DNA of 64,000 nt, taken from Paenibacillus farraposensis. GTDB lineage: Bacteria > Bacillota > Bacilli > Paenibacillales > Paenibacillaceae. Within the stretch, counting starts at the first letter, position 1. Every line of letters begins with the position of its first letter. This document shows positions 60,910 through 64,000 of this stretch, piece by piece. Below the pieces are notes generated by a model that was not told where the DNA came from, did not search any database, and saw nothing but the letters and a program-made list of their open reading frames with translations. The position numbers and the translations under genes are program-made. The stretch spans positions 62,001-126,000 of the forward strand of contig NZ_JAFFQR010000064.1 of assembly GCF_020736845.1 (NCBI RefSeq). The letters run 5' to 3'.

Positions 60910-61149
60910 TTAGGTGGCTACTGAAATGTGGAGCCCGTGCTTCTGGAACACCTCAACGATTGCCTTTTGGGCTTCCTCGGCATCAGGACCGTGAACATGC
61001 AATTCATAGCTGTGGCTGCCTACCAACGTCGTAAACAAGCCCAGTATACTTTTCACATCAATATACTTATTTTCCGAGTGTAGGACGATAGAAGAAGTGA
61101 ATTTGCTCGCCGTCTGTGCAATTTCAACAACCGCCGCATTGTTGGGCAT
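60910..61149 (-). CDS. HPr-like protein without the phosphorylatable histidine (Crh-like)
   Basis: HPr fold recognisable from QTASKFTSSIVLHSENKYID then VKSILGLFTTLV, which keeps the regulatory Ser46 region, and the end EEAQKAIVEVF. The active-site segment G-[IL]-H-A-R-P-A-[TS] is absent: aligned with HPr, the His is replaced (MPNNAAVVEIAQTASKF). It therefore cannot pass PTS phosphate through His15, like Crh, which in Bacillus only takes phosphate on Ser46 and assists CcpA. GAGGG is 6 nt before ATG 61149 (79 aa); a longer reading from 61185 exists. Confidence 0.85.
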   Translation of the reverse strand: MPNNAAVVEIAQTASKFTSSIVLHSENKYIDVKSILGLFTTLVGSHSYELHVHGPDAEEAQKAIVEVFQKHGLHISVAT

Positions 61150-61238
61150 CGAAATCCCTCGCTTTACTGGATTATCATGCATCATTGCTTATACATTATG
61201 ATACATTGAAATCGCTTTCTCAGCAAGAAGGGATATCG

Positions 61239-62354
61239 CTATATCAAGTTCTCAGGATTTAACGGCTCCAGCTCAGGCAGGACAAAAATACCGTCTTTAC
61301 GGATCAAAACATCATCAAAATAAATTTCTCCGCCGCCATAGTCTGGACGTTGAATCAACACCAGATCCCAATGAATCGAAGAACGGTTGCCGTTATCTGC
61401 GGTTTCATAAGCTTGGCCTGGTGTAAAATGCAAGCTGCCCGCAATCTTCTCATCAAACAAAATATCCTTCATCGGATGTAAAATGTGCGGGTTGAACCCG
61501 ATCGCAAACTCGCCAACATAACGCGCTCCCTCGTCGGAATCCAGAATATCATTCAACCGCTTTGTATCATTGCTTGTCGCTTCCACAATTTTACCATTTT
61601 CAAAACGGAATTTGACATTTTCAAAAGTGATCCCATTATATAATGTTTGTGCGTTATAGCTGATGGTTCCGTTAACGGAATCACGCACAGGCGCACTGTA
61701 GACTTCACCATCCGGGATATTGCATTGACCCGAGCACTTGACAGCCCCGATCTGCTTGATAGAGAAGTTCAGGTCTGTGCCTGGCCCTTTAATCCGTACC
61801 TTGTCTGTCCGGTTCATCAGGTCTGCCAAAGCATCCTGTGCCTTGTCCATTTTAGCGTAATCCAGATTACACACATCGAAATAAAAATCTTCGAACGCTT
61901 CGGTGCTAATGTTTGCCAATTGAGCCATACTGTTATTCGGATAACGCAATACGACCCATTTTGTATGCTTCACCCGTTGCTCGCTATGTACCGCATGGTG
62001 ATAAATGGAATTATACATTTTCATTTTTTCTTCTGGTACATCTGACAGATCATTTACATTTTCTCCAGCGCGAATCCCAATGTAGCAATGCATCTGCTTC
62101 ATTCGGTTGAGGTCAATTTCAGCCCAGGTTTCCAGCATTTCCTTTGTTGCATGACGCAGCATGGCGCTTTGTACCTTGCGGTCCGTAAGCTGGACAAACA
62201 CATTGCCGCCTTTTTTACCAACTTCATGAATAATGGCGTTAAGCAAGTCGCGCTCTGCACCAATCATCTCAATCAGTACATTTTCTCCCGGCTGTACATC
62301 AACCGAGTATCCGGCCAGGTTTTTCGCCAGCTTGAGCATTCTAGGATCTTTCAT
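61239..62354 (-). CDS. M29-family aminopeptidase (AmpS/PepS type)
   Basis: 371-aa thermophilic-type metalloaminopeptidase. The N-terminal domain leads to GTDLNFSIKQ and the dinuclear metal ligands near the end: EGARYVGEFAIGFNPHI (Glu), HFTPGQAYETADNGNRSSIHWD (His, Asp; quoted in part). Removes N-terminal residues from peptides. ATG 62354 with AGGAGAGAG upstream. Monocistronic. Confidence 0.93.
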   Translation of the reverse strand: MKDPRMLKLAKNLAGYSVDVQPGENVLIEMIGAERDLLNAIIHEVGKKGGNVFVQLTDRKVQSAMLRHATKEMLETWAEIDLNRMKQMHCYIGIRAGENVNDLSDVPEEKMKMYNSIYHHAVHSEQRVKHTKWVVLRYPNNSMAQLANISTEAFEDFYFDVCNLDYAKMDKAQDALADLMNRTDKVRIKGPGTDLNFSIKQIGAVKCSGQCNIPDGEVYSAPVRDSVNGTISYNAQTLYNGITFENVKFRFENGKIVEATSNDTKRLNDILDSDEGARYVGEFAIGFNPHILHPMKDILFDEKIAGSLHFTPGQAYETADNGNRSSIHWDLVLIQRPDYGGGEIYFDDVLIRKDGIFVLPELEPLNPENLI

Positions 62355-62432
62355 GAGTTGTCTCTCTCCTTCTCTATTTCATACTTTTTGAACAATGGTT
62401 AATTCAAAGCCCATTGTATCATGCCTGCTGTG

Positions 62433-63284
62433 TTACTTGTAGTCCTCAAAAGCAACTCTGGTAATGAGTGCTTCTATATGCATTTTTTCAGCCGCTTCCT
62501 GTCTGGAAATTCGGCACTCCGATGATAGCTTCAAGGGCAAGCCTGTTTGACGATCGATGGTCAGATGGTACACCGCCTGCACATTAGATTGCTCTAGCTT
62601 GCTGCCCAGATCTTCACAGCCGTGCGTCCATACTTGATTCAGTTTTTGTTGCAGCTTTTGATTGGACTGCTTATGCTTCGAATTTAATATTACGGTCTGC
62701 GGGTTTAAGGCATTCATCTCTTTCATTAAACGTTCTTTCAACCAGCGCTTGGCCGAGGCGGGTTCCGGCTCAATCCGCAATACCCAGGTCCCTCGTGCAG
62801 CATTGCTCTCCATACGAATCGTCTTATTCAGCGTGTTCAGCTCCTCCAGCTCCTGAATCGGATTAAAGCGATCCAGCATGCCTTCACCAGCTATAGGACT
62901 ATCCCCGGCTGTCATTGCATTCCATTTTCCATTTTTACGAATAAAACGTTCATGTGTCCCTCCCTGCCCGAGCTTGCCTTGTTTCAGTGCTGCATAACCT
63001 CCCTGCTTGCGAATAGCTTCCGTAGAGCCCCAGTACATGACCAGTACATCGTGGTTCTTGACATCCCCGCGATATTCAAACTGTTTATTCATGGGCAGTC
63101 TCTGGTTAACTCTAACCCCAGTTCGTCCAGTAAATGTTAACCTCTCTTTGCCGGCCATTCCTGCAACGGCTCTTTTAAAAATCTGATCAGGTGTATTTTG
63201 CCGCTCGATCAGCGTACAACCACTGAGCAAACATAGAACAACAAATATATAAAGCCCCATAACCCACTGTTTTCTCAAATGCAT
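62433..63284 (-). CDS. hypothetical lipoprotein
   Basis: Signal peptide MHLRKQWVMGLYIFVVL with lipobox LLSGC (lipidated Cys at residue 23). The mature 260 residues are hydrophilic (GKERLTFTGRTGVRVNQRLP, THERFIRKNGKWNAMTAGDS, VYHLTIDRQTGLPLKLSSEC) and I do not recognise a domain; the layout resembles LolA/outer-surface lipoprotein-like folds only vaguely. It would be anchored to the outer face of the membrane. Encoded alone, between the M29 gene and the GGDEF gene. Confidence 0.75.
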   Translation of the reverse strand: MHLRKQWVMGLYIFVVLCLLSGCTLIERQNTPDQIFKRAVAGMAGKERLTFTGRTGVRVNQRLPMNKQFEYRGDVKNHDVLVMYWGSTEAIRKQGGYAALKQGKLGQGGTHERFIRKNGKWNAMTAGDSPIAGEGMLDRFNPIQELEELNTLNKTIRMESNAARGTWVLRIEPEPASAKRWLKERLMKEMNALNPQTVILNSKHKQSNQKLQQKLNQVWTHGCEDLGSKLEQSNVQAVYHLTIDRQTGLPLKLSSECRISRQEAAEKMHIEALITRVAFEDYK

Positions 63285-63351
63285 CCATCATCCGTCCTAT
63301 CGTAAATATAAGTTATGATTAGGATTTCCTGTAAGCAATGAGTTATGCAAG

Positions 63352-63387
63352 ACAAAAAAAGAGAACATTCCTGATGGAATATTCTCT
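63352..63387 (-). terminator. intrinsic terminator overlapping the GGDEF gene stop
   Basis: Minus strand AGAGAATATTCC-ATCA-GGAATGTTCTCT (one mismatch) followed by T7; it overlaps the TAG of the gene. Confidence 0.7.
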
Positions 63388-64000
63388 ATGCATTAGCCTC
63401 ATGATCAATAACGGTTCGATTGCGTCCTTCATTTTTGGCCTCATACAGCGCCATATCCGCCCTATAAAATAATGATTCAATGCTAATATGCTCGTCCAGC
63501 CAATTCCATTCGGCAATTCCACAGGAAACCGTTACCCGTGGCTCCGTTTCTTGCTGCACGCAATAACGTATCTTTTCCGCATATTGAAGCGCCTGCTGGA
63601 CACCCAATTGTGGCAAATAGATCGCAAGCTCCTCGCCGCCCCATCTGGCACATACATCCTCCTCACGGGTCTCGGTGCGAACGATAGCACTGACGCTTTT
63701 CAGAATCTCGTCACCTGTCTGATGTCCATACGTATCATTCACCTTCTTGAATTGATCAATATCTACCAAAATAAGTGATCCGCAGAAATCCTTCTTCTGA
63801 TGCTGCTGGATGAACTGATCGACATAATGACGTGCATACAGTCCTGTTAACATATCCATATTTGCCAGCCGCCCCACCTCAGCATGGAGCATGGCATTAG
63901 TTACGGCCAGTCCGATATGGGGAGCCAGCATTTGCAGCATCTTGTAATTATCATATGAGAAAAAGTTCGGAAGCTTGCTGGACAATAAAATAACTCCTCT
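63386..64000 (-). CDS. GGDEF-domain diguanylate cyclase with N-terminal GAF-type part, truncated by window edge
   Basis: The frame is open beyond the window edge; visible are the end of a GAF-like sensor (PNFFSYDNYKMLQMLAPHIG then LAVTNAM) and a complete GGDEF domain. Its active site reads RWGGEEL, with the I-site RxxD (REED, five residues before GGEEL), LTGLYARHYVD and LVDIDQFKKVNDTYGH. It probably makes cyclic di-GMP with product inhibition. The start lies outside the window. Confidence 0.85.
   Translation of the reverse strand, partial: RGVILLSSKLPNFFSYDNYKMLQMLAPHIGLAVTNAMLHAEVGRLANMDMLTGLYARHYVDQFIQQHQKKDFCGSLILVDIDQFKKVNDTYGHQTGDEILKSVSAIVRTETREEDVCARWGGEELAIYLPQLGVQQALQYAEKIRYCVQQETEPRVTVSCGIAEWNWLDEHISIESLFYRADMALYEAKNEGRNRTVIDHEANA

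Noticed and set aside
60910..61185. Regular PTS HPr phosphocarrier
   Set aside because: The HARPAT motif with the catalytic His is absent, so it is not a phosphotransfer HPr.
1..64000. CRISPR arrays, tRNA or rRNA genes
   Set aside because: No direct-repeat array, tRNA cloverleaf with CCA-type ends or rRNA segment was found on either strand by inspection.

Overview
The window reads as chromosome of an endospore-forming, low-to-mid GC Gram-positive bacterium, most likely Paenibacillus (P. polymyxa-like). The evidence is SpoVM, a SpoVIF-type protein, a GerA-type germination locus (decayed), RemA, YlbF/YlbG, YlaN, and a gene order from yicC to rpe that matches the Bacillus yloC-rpe cluster. I see no rRNA, tRNA, CRISPR array, insertion sequence or prophage module.

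Layout. 1-4.7 kb: the tail of a TVP38/VTT membrane protein, a fused MsrA-MsrB, an Amj-type lipid II flippase, a YitT-type membrane protein behind a long hairpin-rich leader, and an EamA transporter. 4.9-17 kb is a decaying accessory stretch. It holds an unknown 145-aa gene behind a LexA-like palindrome, a gerA-type operon reduced to pseudogenes (including an in-frame GerA-GerB deletion fusion), a class A PBP, an unrecognised pseudogene, a truncated fragment next to a second methionine aminopeptidase, a UvrX-like Y-family polymerase with a LexA-like box, remnants of a hexapeptide acetyltransferase and a HAD phosphatase, and an XRE regulator / broken CPBP protease / hydrolase cluster.

17-41 kb is housekeeping core, nearly all on the minus strand. 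Reading in transcription order: yitJ-type methyltransferase/MTHFR, yicC, remA, gmk, rpoZ, coaBC, priA, def, fmt, rsmB, a terminator, then rlmN, prpC, prkC, rsgA, rpe. spoVM forms its own small unit, rpmB faces the opposite way, and a 37-aa ORF, fakA-type gene, degV and recG follow. These genes link one-carbon supply and initiator tRNA formylation, protein N-terminal deformylation, rRNA methylation, ribosome assembly (RsgA), Ser/Thr phosphorylation (PrkC/PrpC), replication restart (PriA/RecG), nucleotide and CoA synthesis, and biofilm control (RemA).

41-64 kb: a secreted repeat protein, dapF, a Ca2+ P-type ATPase divergent from rqcH, a PHP phosphoesterase behind a LysR regulator, a hypothetical, ylbG/ylbF, an XPB-like helicase with a Helicase_C_3-type partner, a CBS protein, an M20 amidohydrolase, ftsW, an Asp23 protein, a CAX Ca2+/H+ antiporter, ylaN, an HPr-like protein without the phosphorylatable histidine, an M29 aminopeptidase, a lipoprotein and a truncated GGDEF protein. 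Most transcription units end in clear intrinsic terminators.

The observations I rate highest are the gerA operon decay with its chimeric reading frame, the XPB-like helicase pair, the structured yitT leader, the duplicated LexA-like element, and the microprotein-rich interval around spoVM. I found no clearly new multi-gene system.
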